In this document: piece by piece, positions 38,211 to 49,262 of the stretch | Numbering within the stretch: position 1 is the stretch's first letter | Layout of the letters: each line of letters opens with the position of its first letter | Origin: Pseudomonas sp. UBA6562 | GTDB taxonomy: Bacteria > Pseudomonadota > Gammaproteobacteria > Pseudomonadales > Pseudomonadaceae | Assembly: GCF_002434265.1 (NCBI RefSeq) | Contig: NZ_DJJS01000006.1 | Span: 868,001-932,000, forward strand | DNA length: 64,000 bases | Direction of reading: 5' to 3' | The notes under the pieces: model-generated | Database searches by the model: none | The model's input: the letters and a program-made list of their open reading frames with translations, nothing else | What the model was told of the DNA's origin: nothing | Made by a program: the position numbers and the translations under genes

Positions 38211-38228
38211 CCCTCGCATCGGTACAAT
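38200..38228 (+). promoter_or_regulatory. Candidate dnaA promoter overlapped by a DnaA box
   Basis: TACAAT at 38223-38228 is a good -10; 17 bases upstream TGGATA (38200-38205) is a 4/6 match to the -35 and is part of the DnaA box 38198-38206. Binding of DnaA there would repress its own gene. The GTG start is 47 bases after the -10. Confidence 0.55.
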
Positions 38229-38274
38229 AGCCGGCTTGTTTTGGCCTAGCGGCTCTCAAATTCAGGGGATACCT

Positions 38275-39801
38275 GTGTCAGTGGAACTTTGGCAGCAGTG
38301 CGTCGAGCTCTTGCGCGATGAGCTGCCTGCTCAACAATTCAACACCTGGATACGTCCACTGCAGGTCGAAGCCGAAGGCACCGAGCTGCGCGTCTATGCG
38401 CCCAACCGCTTCGTGCTCGACTGGGTGAACGAAAAGTACCTTGGCCGCTTGCTCGAGCTGATCGGTGAGCATGGCAACGGCATGGCCCCCGCCCTTTCCT
38501 TATTAATAGGCAGCAAGCGCAGTTCCGCACCTCGCGCGGCGCCCAATGCGCCGGTCAGCGCGGCCATGGCGGCGGCCAATCAGCAGCAGGTCGTCACGCC
38601 CGCCAATGTGCCGGTCAGCGAGCCTGTGCATAAGCCGGCCCTCGAGTTCGGTCAGGGCAACCAGGTCGACCATGCGTCGTCCCGGGACAGTTTCGACGCC
38701 ATGGGTGACAGCACGCCTGCACCTGCGCCCAGCCCGCGTACCGAACAGCGCACCGTGCAGGTCGAGGGCGCTCTCAAGCACACCAGCTACCTGAACCGTA
38801 CTTTCACCTTCGAAACGTTCGTCGAGGGCAAGTCGAACCAGTTGGCGCGTGCCGCCGCCTGGCAGGTCGCCGACAACCCCAAGCATGGCTACAACCCGCT
38901 CTTCCTTTATGGCGGCGTGGGTTTGGGCAAGACGCACCTCATGCATGCTGTGGGTAACCACCTGCTGAAGAAGAACCCGAACGCCAAGGTCGTTTACCTG
39001 CATTCCGAGCGCTTCGTCGCGGACATGGTCAAGGCGCTGCAGCTGAACGCCATCAACGAATTCAAGCGCTTCTACCGTTCGGTGGACGCTTTGCTGATCG
39101 ATGACATCCAGTTCTTCGCACGCAAAGAGCGTTCCCAGGAGGAGTTCTTCCACACCTTCAACGCCCTGCTCGAAGGGGGCCAACAGGTGATCCTCACCAG
39201 CGACCGTTATCCCAAAGAGATCGAGGGCCTCGAAGAGCGTCTGAAGTCGCGTTTCGGTTGGGGCCTGACGGTCGCGGTCGAACCGCCGGAGCTGGAAACC
39301 CGGGTCGCCATTCTGATGAAGAAGGCCGACCAGGCTAAGGTCGACCTGCCTCACGACGCGGCGTTCTTCATCGCCCAGCGCATCCGCTCCAACGTGCGCG
39401 AGCTCGAAGGTGCGTTGAAACGGGTGATCGCCCATTCGCACTTCATGGGCCGCGACATCACCATCGAGCTGATCCGCGAGTCGCTCAAGGACTTGCTGGC
39501 GCTGCAAGACAAACTGGTCAGTGTGGATAACATCCAGCGCACCGTGGCGGACTACTACAAGATCAAGATCTCCGATCTGTTGTCCAAGCGTCGCTCGCGC
39601 TCGGTGGCCCGTCCTCGTCAAGTGGCCATGGCGTTGTCCAAGGAACTGACCAACCACAGTCTTCCCGAGATCGGCGATATGTTCGGCGGCCGCGACCACA
39701 CCACGGTGTTGCATGCCTGCCGCAAGATCAACGAACTCAAGGAATCCGACGCGGACATCCGCGAGGACTACAAGAACCTGCTGCGTACGCTGACCACCTG
39801 A
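38275..39801 (+). CDS. dnaA: Chromosomal replication initiator DnaA
   Basis: A 508-residue initiator that opens oriC. Domain I is at 1-85 (MSVELWQQCVELLRDEL), a proline/alanine-rich linker II at 86-170, AAA+ domain III has Walker A GGVGLGKT at 213-220 and Walker B LLIDDIQFF, and domain IV ends with the DnaA-box-binding signature GGRDHTTVLHACRKI. The GTG at 38275 follows GGGG and gives the family N-terminus. It contains an exact DnaA box in its own coding sequence at 39522-39530. It is 40 bases before dnaN. Confidence 0.98.
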   Translation: MSVELWQQCVELLRDELPAQQFNTWIRPLQVEAEGTELRVYAPNRFVLDWVNEKYLGRLLELIGEHGNGMAPALSLLIGSKRSSAPRAAPNAPVSAAMAAANQQQVVTPANVPVSEPVHKPALEFGQGNQVDHASSRDSFDAMGDSTPAPAPSPRTEQRTVQVEGALKHTSYLNRTFTFETFVEGKSNQLARAAAWQVADNPKHGYNPLFLYGGVGLGKTHLMHAVGNHLLKKNPNAKVVYLHSERFVADMVKALQLNAINEFKRFYRSVDALLIDDIQFFARKERSQEEFFHTFNALLEGGQQVILTSDRYPKEIEGLEERLKSRFGWGLTVAVEPPELETRVAILMKKADQAKVDLPHDAAFFIAQRIRSNVRELEGALKRVIAHSHFMGRDITIELIRESLKDLLALQDKLVSVDNIQRTVADYYKIKISDLLSKRRSRSVARPRQVAMALSKELTNHSLPEIGDMFGGRDHTTVLHACRKINELKESDADIREDYKNLLRTLTT

Positions 39802-39841
39802 TGCGTATGCGCACCGCTTATTGAAGGCAAGGGACTAGACC

Positions 39842-40945
39842 ATGCATTTCACCATTCAACGCGAAGCTTTGTTGAAACCTCTGCAACTGGTCGCAGGGGT
39901 CGTCGAGCGCCGTCAGACCTTGCCGGTCCTGTCCAACGTGCTGCTGGTGGTCCAAGGCCAACAGCTGTCGCTGACCGGTACCGACCTCGAAGTCGAACTG
40001 GTCGGCCGCGTACAGCTGGAAGAACCCGCCGAGCCCGGCGAGATCACGGTTCCGGCGCGCAAGCTGATGGACATTTGCAAGAGCCTGCCCAGCGACGTGC
40101 TGATCGACATCAAGCTCGACGAGCAGAAGCTGTTGGTCAAAGCGGGTCGCAGCCGCTTCACGCTGTCCACGCTGCCGGCGAACGACTTCCCCAATGTCGA
40201 GGAAGGCCCGGGTTCGCTGACCTGCAACCTGGAGCAAAGCAAACTGCGCCGCCTCATCGAGCGCACCAGCTTCGCCATGGCCCAGCAGGATGTTCGCTAC
40301 TACCTCAACGGCATGCTGCTCGAAGTCTCCACCGACACCCTGCGTGCCGTGGCCACCGACGGTCACCGTCTGGCCCTGTGCGCCATGCAGGCGGCGATCG
40401 GCCAGGCCGAGCGGCATCAAGTGATCGTGCCGCGTAAAGGCATCCTCGAACTGGCGCGTCTGCTTACCGATCCGGAAGGCATGGTCAGCATCGTATTGGG
40501 GCAGCACCATATCCGCGCAACTACGGGTGAATTCACGTTCACCTCCAAGCTGGTCGACGGCAAGTTCCCCGACTACGAGCGCGTCTTGCCCAAGGGCGGC
40601 GACAAGCTTGTGATCGGCGATCGCCAGGCGCTGCGCGAAGCGTTCAGCCGTACTGCGATTCTGTCCAATGAAAAGTACCGCGGTATCCGTCTGCAACTGG
40701 CCAGTGGGCAGTTGAAGATTCAGGCCAACAACCCTGAGCAAGAGGAAGCCGAGGAAGAGATCAGCGTAGATTACAGCGGCGCTTCGCTGGAGATTGGGTT
40801 CAACGTTAGCTATCTGTTGGACGTTTTGGGCGTCATGACCACCGAGCAGGTGCGTCTGATCTTGTCCGATTCCAACAGCAGTGCGTTGCTGCAAGAAGCC
40901 GGCAACGACGACTCGTCCTACGTCGTCATGCCGATGCGTCTGTAA
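39842..40945 (+). CDS. dnaN: DNA polymerase III sliding clamp subunit beta
   Basis: A 367-residue ring-forming clamp that tethers polymerase III, the typical length. It starts MHFTIQREALLKPLQLVAGV and ends SSYVVMPMRL, the conserved C-terminus that forms part of the hydrophobic partner-binding pocket. It lies between dnaA and recF in one operon, with 16 bases before recF. Confidence 0.98.
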   Translation: MHFTIQREALLKPLQLVAGVVERRQTLPVLSNVLLVVQGQQLSLTGTDLEVELVGRVQLEEPAEPGEITVPARKLMDICKSLPSDVLIDIKLDEQKLLVKAGRSRFTLSTLPANDFPNVEEGPGSLTCNLEQSKLRRLIERTSFAMAQQDVRYYLNGMLLEVSTDTLRAVATDGHRLALCAMQAAIGQAERHQVIVPRKGILELARLLTDPEGMVSIVLGQHHIRATTGEFTFTSKLVDGKFPDYERVLPKGGDKLVIGDRQALREAFSRTAILSNEKYRGIRLQLASGQLKIQANNPEQEEAEEEISVDYSGASLEIGFNVSYLLDVLGVMTTEQVRLILSDSNSSALLQEAGNDDSSYVVMPMRL

Positions 40946-40961
40946 CCACCCAGACGCCTCT

Positions 40962-42065
40962 ATGTCGCTTCTACGCGTTTCAGTCACCGCGGTGCGCAAC
41001 CTGCACCCGGTGACCCTCTCTCCGTCCCCACGCATCAACATCCTCTACGGCGACAACGGCAGCGGTAAAACCAGCGTGCTGGAGGCCGTGCATCTGCTTG
41101 GCCTGGCCCGCTCGTTCCGCAGTACGCGACTCACTCCGGTAATCCAGTACGAGCAGCCGACCTGCACGGTGTTCGGCCAAGTGTCGCTCGAGAGCGGTGC
41201 CACCAGCAGCTTGGGCGTGTCTCGCGAGCGGCAAGGTGACTTCACCATCCGTATCGATGGTCAGAATGCACGGAGCGCCGCGCAACTTGCCGAGTTGTTG
41301 CCTTTGCAGCTGATCAATCCTGACAGCTTCCGCTTGCTCGAAGGTGCGCCCAAGGTACGTCGGCAGTTTCTGGACTGGGGAGTGTTCCACGTGGAACCTC
41401 GTTTCATGGCCACGTGGCAGCGCTTGCAGAAGGCCCTCAGACAGCGGAACTCATGGCTGCGGCATGGTACACTCGACACTGCGTCGCAAGCCGTCTGGGA
41501 CCGCGAATTGAGCGCTTCCAGCGATGAAATCGACGAGTACCGCCGTAGCTACATCGCCGCTTTGAAGCCTGTCTTCGAAAAGACGTTGAGCGAGTTGCTC
41601 GACCTCGAAGGCCTGACACTCAGTTACTACCGAGGTTGGGATAAAGACCGGTCGCTTGCCGAAGTACTGGCCACCTCCCTTCAACGCGATCAGCAGATGG
41701 GCCATACCCAGGCGGGGCCACAGCGTGCCGATCTGCGCCTGAGACTGGGCGCACACAACGCTGCCGATATCCTTTCCAGAGGCCAGCAGAAGCTGGTCGT
41801 ATGTGCCCTGCGGATCGCGCAGGGGCATTTGGTCAATCAAGCTCGTCGCGGGCAATGCATCTACTTGGTCGACGACCTGCCCTCCGAGCTTGATGAGCAA
41901 CACCGACGCGCACTGTGCCGGTTGCTCGAAGAATTGAACTGCCAGGTGTTCATCACCTGCGTAGACCACGAATTTCTGCGGGAGAGCTGGCAGAAGGAAA
42001 CGCCAGTCGCTTTGTTCCACGTGGAACAAGGCCACATCACCCAGACACACGTCCATCGGGAGTGA
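40962..42065 (+). CDS. recF: DNA replication and repair protein RecF
   Basis: A 367-residue SMC-like ATPase that helps load RecA at gaps. Walker A GDNGSGKT is at 30-37, the ABC-type signature LSRGQQKLVVCALRI and Walker B CIYLVDDLPSELD follow. ATG at 40962 is the family start; codons upstream in frame are inside dnaN. The gene carries two parS-type palindromes, so its sequence serves both coding and chromosome segregation. It ends four bases before gyrB. Confidence 0.97.
   Translation: MSLLRVSVTAVRNLHPVTLSPSPRINILYGDNGSGKTSVLEAVHLLGLARSFRSTRLTPVIQYEQPTCTVFGQVSLESGATSSLGVSRERQGDFTIRIDGQNARSAAQLAELLPLQLINPDSFRLLEGAPKVRRQFLDWGVFHVEPRFMATWQRLQKALRQRNSWLRHGTLDTASQAVWDRELSASSDEIDEYRRSYIAALKPVFEKTLSELLDLEGLTLSYYRGWDKDRSLAEVLATSLQRDQQMGHTQAGPQRADLRLRLGAHNAADILSRGQQKLVVCALRIAQGHLVNQARRGQCIYLVDDLPSELDEQHRRALCRLLEELNCQVFITCVDHEFLRESWQKETPVALFHVEQGHITQTHVHRE
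41383..41398. promoter_or_regulatory. parS site (15/16 match) in recF
   Basis: TGTTCCACGTGGAACC differs from the pseudomonad parS palindrome TGTTCCACGTGGAACA only in the last base. It lies about 3.3 kb from oriC. Confidence 0.8.
42013..42028. promoter_or_regulatory. parS site (perfect) at the end of recF
   Basis: TGTTCCACGTGGAACA is a perfect 16-bp palindrome identical to the consensus parS bound by ParB. It lies in the last codons of recF, 41 bases before gyrB. Confidence 0.93.
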
Positions 42066-42069
42066 AGGC

Positions 42070-44490
<2,421 letters not shown>

Positions 44491-44511
44491 TTCAGGTTAC
44501 AGCGACACACT

Positions 44512-44539
44512 ATGCCCCGGTCGCCCGGGGCATTTTTTT
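44512..44539 (+). terminator. gyrB terminator
   Basis: ATGCCCCGG, TCG loop, CCGGGGCAT followed by a run of T: a textbook Rho-independent terminator 21 bases after the gyrB stop. Confidence 0.93.
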
Positions 44540-44658
44540 GCCTGGAAATAAGTGTGTGCGCCTACCCTGATCTATCGAATTCCCAGCATATGACGCAGAG
44601 GCACCTGGCAACTGCTCACGAGCTGGCGTCTGTGGGTAAAGGGCGAAGAACGAGAAAT

Positions 44659-44686
44659 AAAAAACCGGCATAAGAGCCGGTTTTTT
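44659..44686. terminator. Bidirectional terminator between gyrB and plsC
   Basis: AAAAAACCGGC (44659-44669), loop ATAAGA, GCCGGTTTTTT (44676-44686): a perfect 11-bp stem with A/T runs on both arms. It can end transcription from either side, including plsC on the minus strand. Confidence 0.88.
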
Positions 44687-44816
44687 AAAACGTACAAAAA
44701 CTTATGCACGATTTACTAAAAATTCAGAGTGACTGAAATATCTATATATTTCAAAGGCTTACCTATGAAATGGACAGCTTTTCAGAATAGTTGCTCACAT
44801 CTTATCCACAGAATCG

Positions 44817-45587
44817 TCAAGCGACCTGCTCAGCGCTGGCATCGACTAGGGCAGGCAACGAGCCCAGGGCGCGTTGAGTCGCCTCATTCCACGCCTGGGC
44901 GCGCTCGTTGAGCTCTGCGATGGCCCGTGGCCCGGTGCCGTTGGCGTACATCGGCTCGCCAATCACCACGTCGATCACCCCTGCCCGCTTGTTCCAACCG
45001 GTCTTGGGCCAGAACTTGCCCGCGTTGTGCGCGATGGGCAGCACCGGCAGGCCAGCGTTGACGGCCAAGGCCGTACCGCCGCGGGAGAACTTGCCGACTT
45101 CGCCAAAGGGCACGCGCGTCCCTTCCGGGAAAATCAGCACCCAAATACGCTGCTTGAGCAGTTCGTCGCCCTTCTTGGCCACCTGACGCAGGGCTTCCTT
45201 GGGATTGTCGCGGTCGATGGCGATGGGGCGCAGCATGGCCATGGCCCAGCCAAAGAACGGCACGTACAGCAGCTCACGTTTGAGCACCTGGCTCAGCGGC
45301 GAGAAATAGGCCGAGAGGAAAAAGGTCTCCCATGTGCTCTGGTGGTTGGACAGGATCACACAGGGCGTATCCGGCACATGCTCGGCGCCGGTGATCTTGT
45401 AGCGGATGCCCAGCACCACCCGCGCTAGCAACACGGCGAAGCGGCACCAGTAGACGTTGATGAAGCGGTAGCGCTGGCGGAACGGCAGGAACGGCGCGAC
45501 GAAGAAACTCAACGTGCACCACAGCAGCGAGCTGCTGCCCAGCAGCAGGTAAAAAAGAAAGACTCTGATCGCCTGCAGGATCGACAT
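44817..45587 (-). CDS. plsC: 1-acyl-sn-glycerol-3-phosphate acyltransferase
   Basis: A 256-residue inner-membrane acyltransferase of the PlsC family that makes phosphatidic acid. An N-terminal membrane helix (about 8-32) precedes the acceptor motif SNHQSTWETFF, in which H82 and E87 replace the common HX4D by HX4E. FPEGTRVPFGEVGKFSRGG carries the glycerol-phosphate-binding motif. ATG at 45587 gives the conserved start; the frame stays open upstream only because it runs antisense-like through gmhB. A terminator after gmhB separates the two genes. Confidence 0.9.
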   Translation of the reverse strand: MSILQAIRVFLFYLLLGSSSLLWCTLSFFVAPFLPFRQRYRFINVYWCRFAVLLARVVLGIRYKITGAEHVPDTPCVILSNHQSTWETFFLSAYFSPLSQVLKRELLYVPFFGWAMAMLRPIAIDRDNPKEALRQVAKKGDELLKQRIWVLIFPEGTRVPFGEVGKFSRGGTALAVNAGLPVLPIAHNAGKFWPKTGWNKRAGVIDVVIGEPMYANGTGPRAIAELNERAQAWNEATQRALGSLPALVDASAEQVA

Positions 45588-45623
45588 AGTGGCATGTACC
45601 GTTGCGGGGCCTGCCCGCCTGAG

Positions 45624-45646
45624 AAAAAGTGCGCCATGAGGCGCAC
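45624..45646 (-). terminator. Terminator after gmhB
   Basis: On the minus strand GTGCGCC, loop of four, GGCGCAC, then TTTTT: a good Rho-independent terminator a few bases after the gmhB stop at 45650. Confidence 0.8.
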
Positions 45647-45649
45647 CGT

Positions 45650-46177
45650 TTAAATTAGGGCCTGGGCCACGCAGGCCAGGTCGTCGTAAATCAGGGTGCC
45701 GGTCGGCACGCCCTTGCCCAACGTGCGCTCGCCCTTGCCGGTCTTGACCAGCACCGGCTGGGCGCCGACCGCCAGGGCGGCGTCGAGGTCGCCGCGGCTG
45801 TCGCCGACGAACCAGACGCCTTCGAGCGGATGTTGGTAATGCTCGGCAATCGTCACCAGCATGCCTGGCTTGGGCTTGCGGCAGGCGCAGCCTTCGTCGG
45901 GCCCGTGCGGGCAGTAGACGACCAACCCCAGCGTACCGCCCTCCTCTGCCACCAGCTCGCGCAGGTGCGCGTGCATGGCGTCGAGGGTTTCGACCGGGTA
46001 ATAGCCGCGCGCCAGGCCCGATTGGTTGGTGGCGACCGCCACCGTCCAACCGGCCTTGCTCAACCGCGCGATGGCCTCGATCGAGCCGGGGATGGGGATC
46101 CACTCCGACAACGACTTGATGTACGCGTCGGAGTCGAAATTGATCACCCCGTCCCGATCAAGTATCAGCAGCTTCAA
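45650..46177 (-). CDS. gmhB: D-glycero-beta-D-manno-heptose-1,7-bisphosphate 7-phosphatase
   Basis: A 175-residue HAD-superfamily phosphatase in ADP-heptose synthesis for LPS core. The nucleophile motif DRDGVIN is at 7-13, TNQSGLARGYY is motif II, and CYCPHGPDEGCACRKPKPGM is the zinc-binding cysteine/histidine loop typical of GmhB. VGDSRGDLDAA is motif IV. It lies three bases after glyS. Confidence 0.95.
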   Translation of the reverse strand: MKLLILDRDGVINFDSDAYIKSLSEWIPIPGSIEAIARLSKAGWTVAVATNQSGLARGYYPVETLDAMHAHLRELVAEEGGTLGLVVYCPHGPDEGCACRKPKPGMLVTIAEHYQHPLEGVWFVGDSRGDLDAALAVGAQPVLVKTGKGERTLGKGVPTGTLIYDDLACVAQALI

Positions 46178-46180
46178 GGC

Positions 46181-48235
46181 TCACCCCAGCAACGAGATGT
46201 CGGCCACGCCCAGGAACAGACCGCGCAGGCGGCTGAGCAGGGCGTAACGGTTGGCGCGTACCTTGGCGTCTTCGGCGTTGACCATCACCGCTTCGAAGAA
46301 GGCGTCCACCGGCTCGCGCAGCGCGGCCAGGCGCGCCAGCGTTTCGCTGTACTGGCGGGCTTCGGCCATCGGTTGCACGGCATGGTCGGCTTGCTGGATG
46401 GCCGAGTACAGCGAGAACTCGTTGGCATTGTCGAAGTACTTGGGCTCGACCTGGGGCGAGATCGCGCCCTCGGCCTTGCTCAGCAGGTTCGACACGCGCT
46501 TGTTCACTGCGGCCAGTGCCTCGGCTTCGGGCAGGCGGCGGAAAGCCTGCACGGCCTGGACGCGCTGGTCGAAGTCCAGTGCCGAAGTCGGCTTGAGGGC
46601 GCGCACCGAGAGGTAGGTGGCGACATCGATGCCTTCGTCTTCGTAACGCGCGCGCAGGCGGTCGAAGATGAACTCCTGCACCTGTTCGGCCAGACCCTGG
46701 ACCTTGACCGTGCTGCCGAACTGCGCGACGGCGTACTGCACGGCCTCGATCAGGTCGAGTTCGAGCTTCTTCTCGATGAGGATGCGCAGCACACCCAACG
46801 CCGCGCGGCGCAAGGCATAGGGGTCCTTGCTGCCGGTGGGCAGCATGCCGATGCCGAAGATGCCGACCAGGGTGTCAAGCTTGTCGGCGATGGCCACGGC
46901 GGCACCGGTCAGGGTTTCCGGCAATTCGGCGCCGGCACCGCGCGGCATGTACTGCTCGTTCAGCGCCAGGGCGACGTCTTCCGGCTCGCCATCGTTGATG
47001 GCGTAGTAATAACCGGCGATGCCTTGCATCTCGGGGAACTCGCCGACCATCTCGGTGGCCAGGTCGCATTTGCTCAACAGGCCCGCGCGGGCCGCGCGCT
47101 GGGCGTCGCCGCCGATGCGCGGGGCGATCAGCGCCGCCAACTTGGAAACGCGCACGGCCTTGTCGTAGACGCTGCCCAGCTGCGCCTGGAAGACCACGTT
47201 CTTGAGGCGCTCGTTGAAGGTTTCCAACGGCTGCTTCTTGTCCTGCTTGAAGAAGAACTCGGCGTCGGTCAGGCGTGGGCGCACGACCTTCTCGTTGCCT
47301 TGGACGATCTGCTGCGGGTCGCGGCTGTCGACGTTGGCCACGGTGATGAAGCGCGGCAGCAACTTGCCGTCGTCGTCGAGCAGGCAGAAGTACTTCTGGT
47401 TGTCCTGCATGGTGGTGATCAGCGCTTCCTGCGGCACGTCGAGGAAACGTTCCTCGAACGAGCACACCAGCGGCACGGGCCATTCCACCAGGGCGGTGAC
47501 TTCGTCGAGCAGCGCAGGCGGCACGATGGCGCTGCCGCCCTGCTGGCGGGCCAGCGCGTGGGTGCGTTCGGCGATCAGGTCGCGGCGCACGGCGAAGTCG
47601 GCGATGACCGAGGCCTTGAGCAGGTCTTCGGCATAGTTCGCCGGGCTGGTGATCAACACCGGCTCCGGATGGTGGAAGCGGTGGCCACGGGAGTGACGGC
47701 CGGCCTTCTGCGACAGCAGGGTGCAGTCGACCACGTCATCGCCCAGTAGCATCACCAACCACTGCGGCGGACGCACGAACTCTTCGCGGCTGGCGGCCCA
47801 GCGCATGCGCTTGGGAATCGGCAGGTCGTTGAGCGAGTCTTCGACGATGGTCGGCAGCAGGTCGCGGGTGGCCTTGCCGGGAATGTGCTGGGAGAAGCGC
47901 AGCTTGGGGCCGCTCTGGTCGATCTCGGCCAGCTCCACGCCGCACTTCTTGGCAAAGCCCAGTGCCGCTTGGGTCGGGTTGCCGTCGGCGTCGAAGGCGG
48001 CCTGACGGGGCGGGCCGTCGATGTTGATGCTGCGGTCGGGCTGGTGCAGGTCGAGCGCGCGGATCAGCACGGCCAGGCGGCGCGGTGCGGCGTACACGTG
48101 CTTGCCGGTGAAGCTCAGGCCAGCGGCCTGCAGGCCTTTCTCGATACCGGCCAGCAATGCATCGCCCAGGGCCGCGAGGACTTTGGGCGGCAGCTCTTCG
48201 GTACCCAGCTCAACCAGGAAATCGTGGGTACTCAT
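46181..48235 (-). CDS. glyS: Glycyl-tRNA synthetase beta subunit
   Basis: A 684-residue subunit of the alpha2beta2 bacterial glycyl-tRNA synthetase. It begins MSTHDFLVELGTEELPPKVL, the conserved start, and contains an HD-like central region and a C-terminal anticodon-binding DALR domain (about 580-684). It recognises tRNA-Gly and cooperates with GlyQ. It overlaps the glyQ stop by four bases. An alanine-rich internal region is normal for the family. Confidence 0.97.
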   Translation of the reverse strand: MSTHDFLVELGTEELPPKVLAALGDALLAGIEKGLQAAGLSFTGKHVYAAPRRLAVLIRALDLHQPDRSINIDGPPRQAAFDADGNPTQAALGFAKKCGVELAEIDQSGPKLRFSQHIPGKATRDLLPTIVEDSLNDLPIPKRMRWAASREEFVRPPQWLVMLLGDDVVDCTLLSQKAGRHSRGHRFHHPEPVLITSPANYAEDLLKASVIADFAVRRDLIAERTHALARQQGGSAIVPPALLDEVTALVEWPVPLVCSFEERFLDVPQEALITTMQDNQKYFCLLDDDGKLLPRFITVANVDSRDPQQIVQGNEKVVRPRLTDAEFFFKQDKKQPLETFNERLKNVVFQAQLGSVYDKAVRVSKLAALIAPRIGGDAQRAARAGLLSKCDLATEMVGEFPEMQGIAGYYYAINDGEPEDVALALNEQYMPRGAGAELPETLTGAAVAIADKLDTLVGIFGIGMLPTGSKDPYALRRAALGVLRILIEKKLELDLIEAVQYAVAQFGSTVKVQGLAEQVQEFIFDRLRARYEDEGIDVATYLSVRALKPTSALDFDQRVQAVQAFRRLPEAEALAAVNKRVSNLLSKAEGAISPQVEPKYFDNANEFSLYSAIQQADHAVQPMAEARQYSETLARLAALREPVDAFFEAVMVNAEDAKVRANRYALLSRLRGLFLGVADISLLG

Positions 48236-49179
48236 TCTGTAATCTCCAGCTTGGCCAACACTTCGTCGCGCAGTTCCGGGGTCGCCAGGGGGAAGCCCAG
48301 GCGCGCCCGCGCCATCAGGTAGCTCTGCGCCACGTCGCGGGCCAGGGTGCGCACGCGCAGGATGTAGCGCTGGCGTTCGGTCACCGAAATGGCACGGCGG
48401 GCATCGAGCAGGTTGAAGGTGTGCGACGCCTTGAGGACCATTTCGTAGGTCGGCAGCGGCAGGTCGAGCTTGATCAGGCGGTTGGCTTCGCTTTCGTAGA
48501 AGTCGAAAAGTTCGAACAGCTTCTCGACGTTGGCGTGCTCGAAGTTGTAGGTCGACTGCTCCACTTCGTTCTGGTGGAACACGTCGCCATAGGTGACCAC
48601 GCCGAACGGGCCGTCGGCCCAGACCAGGTCGTAGACCGAATCGACGCCCTGGATGTACATGGCCAGACGCTCCAGGCCATAGGTGATTTCACCGGTGACC
48701 GGGTAGCACTCGATGCCGCCGGCCTGCTGGAAGTAAGTGAACTGCGAGACTTCCATGCCGTTGAGCCAGATTTCCCAACCCAGACCCCAGGCGCCGAGGG
48801 TCGGCGATTCCCAGTTGTCTTCGACGAAGCGGATGTCGTGGACCAGCGGGTCCAGGCCGATCGACTTCAGCGAGCCGAGGTACAGCTCCTGGAAGTTGGC
48901 GGGGTTGGGCTTGAGCACCACCTGGAACTGGTAGTAATGCTGCAGGCGGTTGGGGTTCTCGCCGTAACGCCCGTCGCCGGGCCGACGGCTCGGCTGCACG
49001 TAGGCCGCGTTCCAGGTTTCCGGGCCGACGGCGCGCAGGAAAGTGGCGGTGTGGAAAGTGCCGGCGCCTACTTCCATATCGTAGGGCTGAAGCACCACAC
49101 AACCTTGCTCGGCCCAGTACTTCTGCAGGGCGAGGATCAGGTCTTGGAAGGTACGCACGGCTGGCGTAGGCTGGCTCAC
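48232..49179 (-). CDS. glyQ: Glycyl-tRNA synthetase alpha subunit
   Basis: A 315-residue class II aminoacyl-tRNA synthetase subunit that forms glycyl-adenylate. Motifs include TFHTATFLRAVGPETWNAAY, YVQPSRRPGDGRYGENPNRL and HQNEVEQSTYNFEHA. The start is taken as GTG at 49179 (MSQPTPAVRTFQDL), with AGGTGA about six bases upstream. A GTG three codons earlier is possible. It is divergent from tag. Confidence 0.97.
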   Translation of the reverse strand: MSQPTPAVRTFQDLILALQKYWAEQGCVVLQPYDMEVGAGTFHTATFLRAVGPETWNAAYVQPSRRPGDGRYGENPNRLQHYYQFQVVLKPNPANFQELYLGSLKSIGLDPLVHDIRFVEDNWESPTLGAWGLGWEIWLNGMEVSQFTYFQQAGGIECYPVTGEITYGLERLAMYIQGVDSVYDLVWADGPFGVVTYGDVFHQNEVEQSTYNFEHANVEKLFELFDFYESEANRLIKLDLPLPTYEMVLKASHTFNLLDARRAISVTERQRYILRVRTLARDVAQSYLMARARLGFPLATPELRDEVLAKLEITE

Positions 49180-49262
49180 GAAATTCACCTGTATCTGGGG
49201 ATGCGGATGTAAAGAGCGGGAGTATAACCCGTTTCGCCTCGCCCTCTACGTATTGGAGCCTT

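Larger units (their letters stand above)
44491..44816. other. Intergenic gap between gyrB and plsC
   Basis: This 326-base, relatively AT-rich gap has no supported gene. It holds the gyrB terminator (44512-44539), a second symmetrical hairpin (44659-44686) and an exact DnaA box (44802-44810). The two genes around it are convergent. Confidence 0.6.

Noticed and set aside
44817..46103. A single long frame covering plsC and part of gmhB
   Set aside because: The part beyond 45587 is an out-of-frame reading of gmhB; a terminator lies between the two genes.
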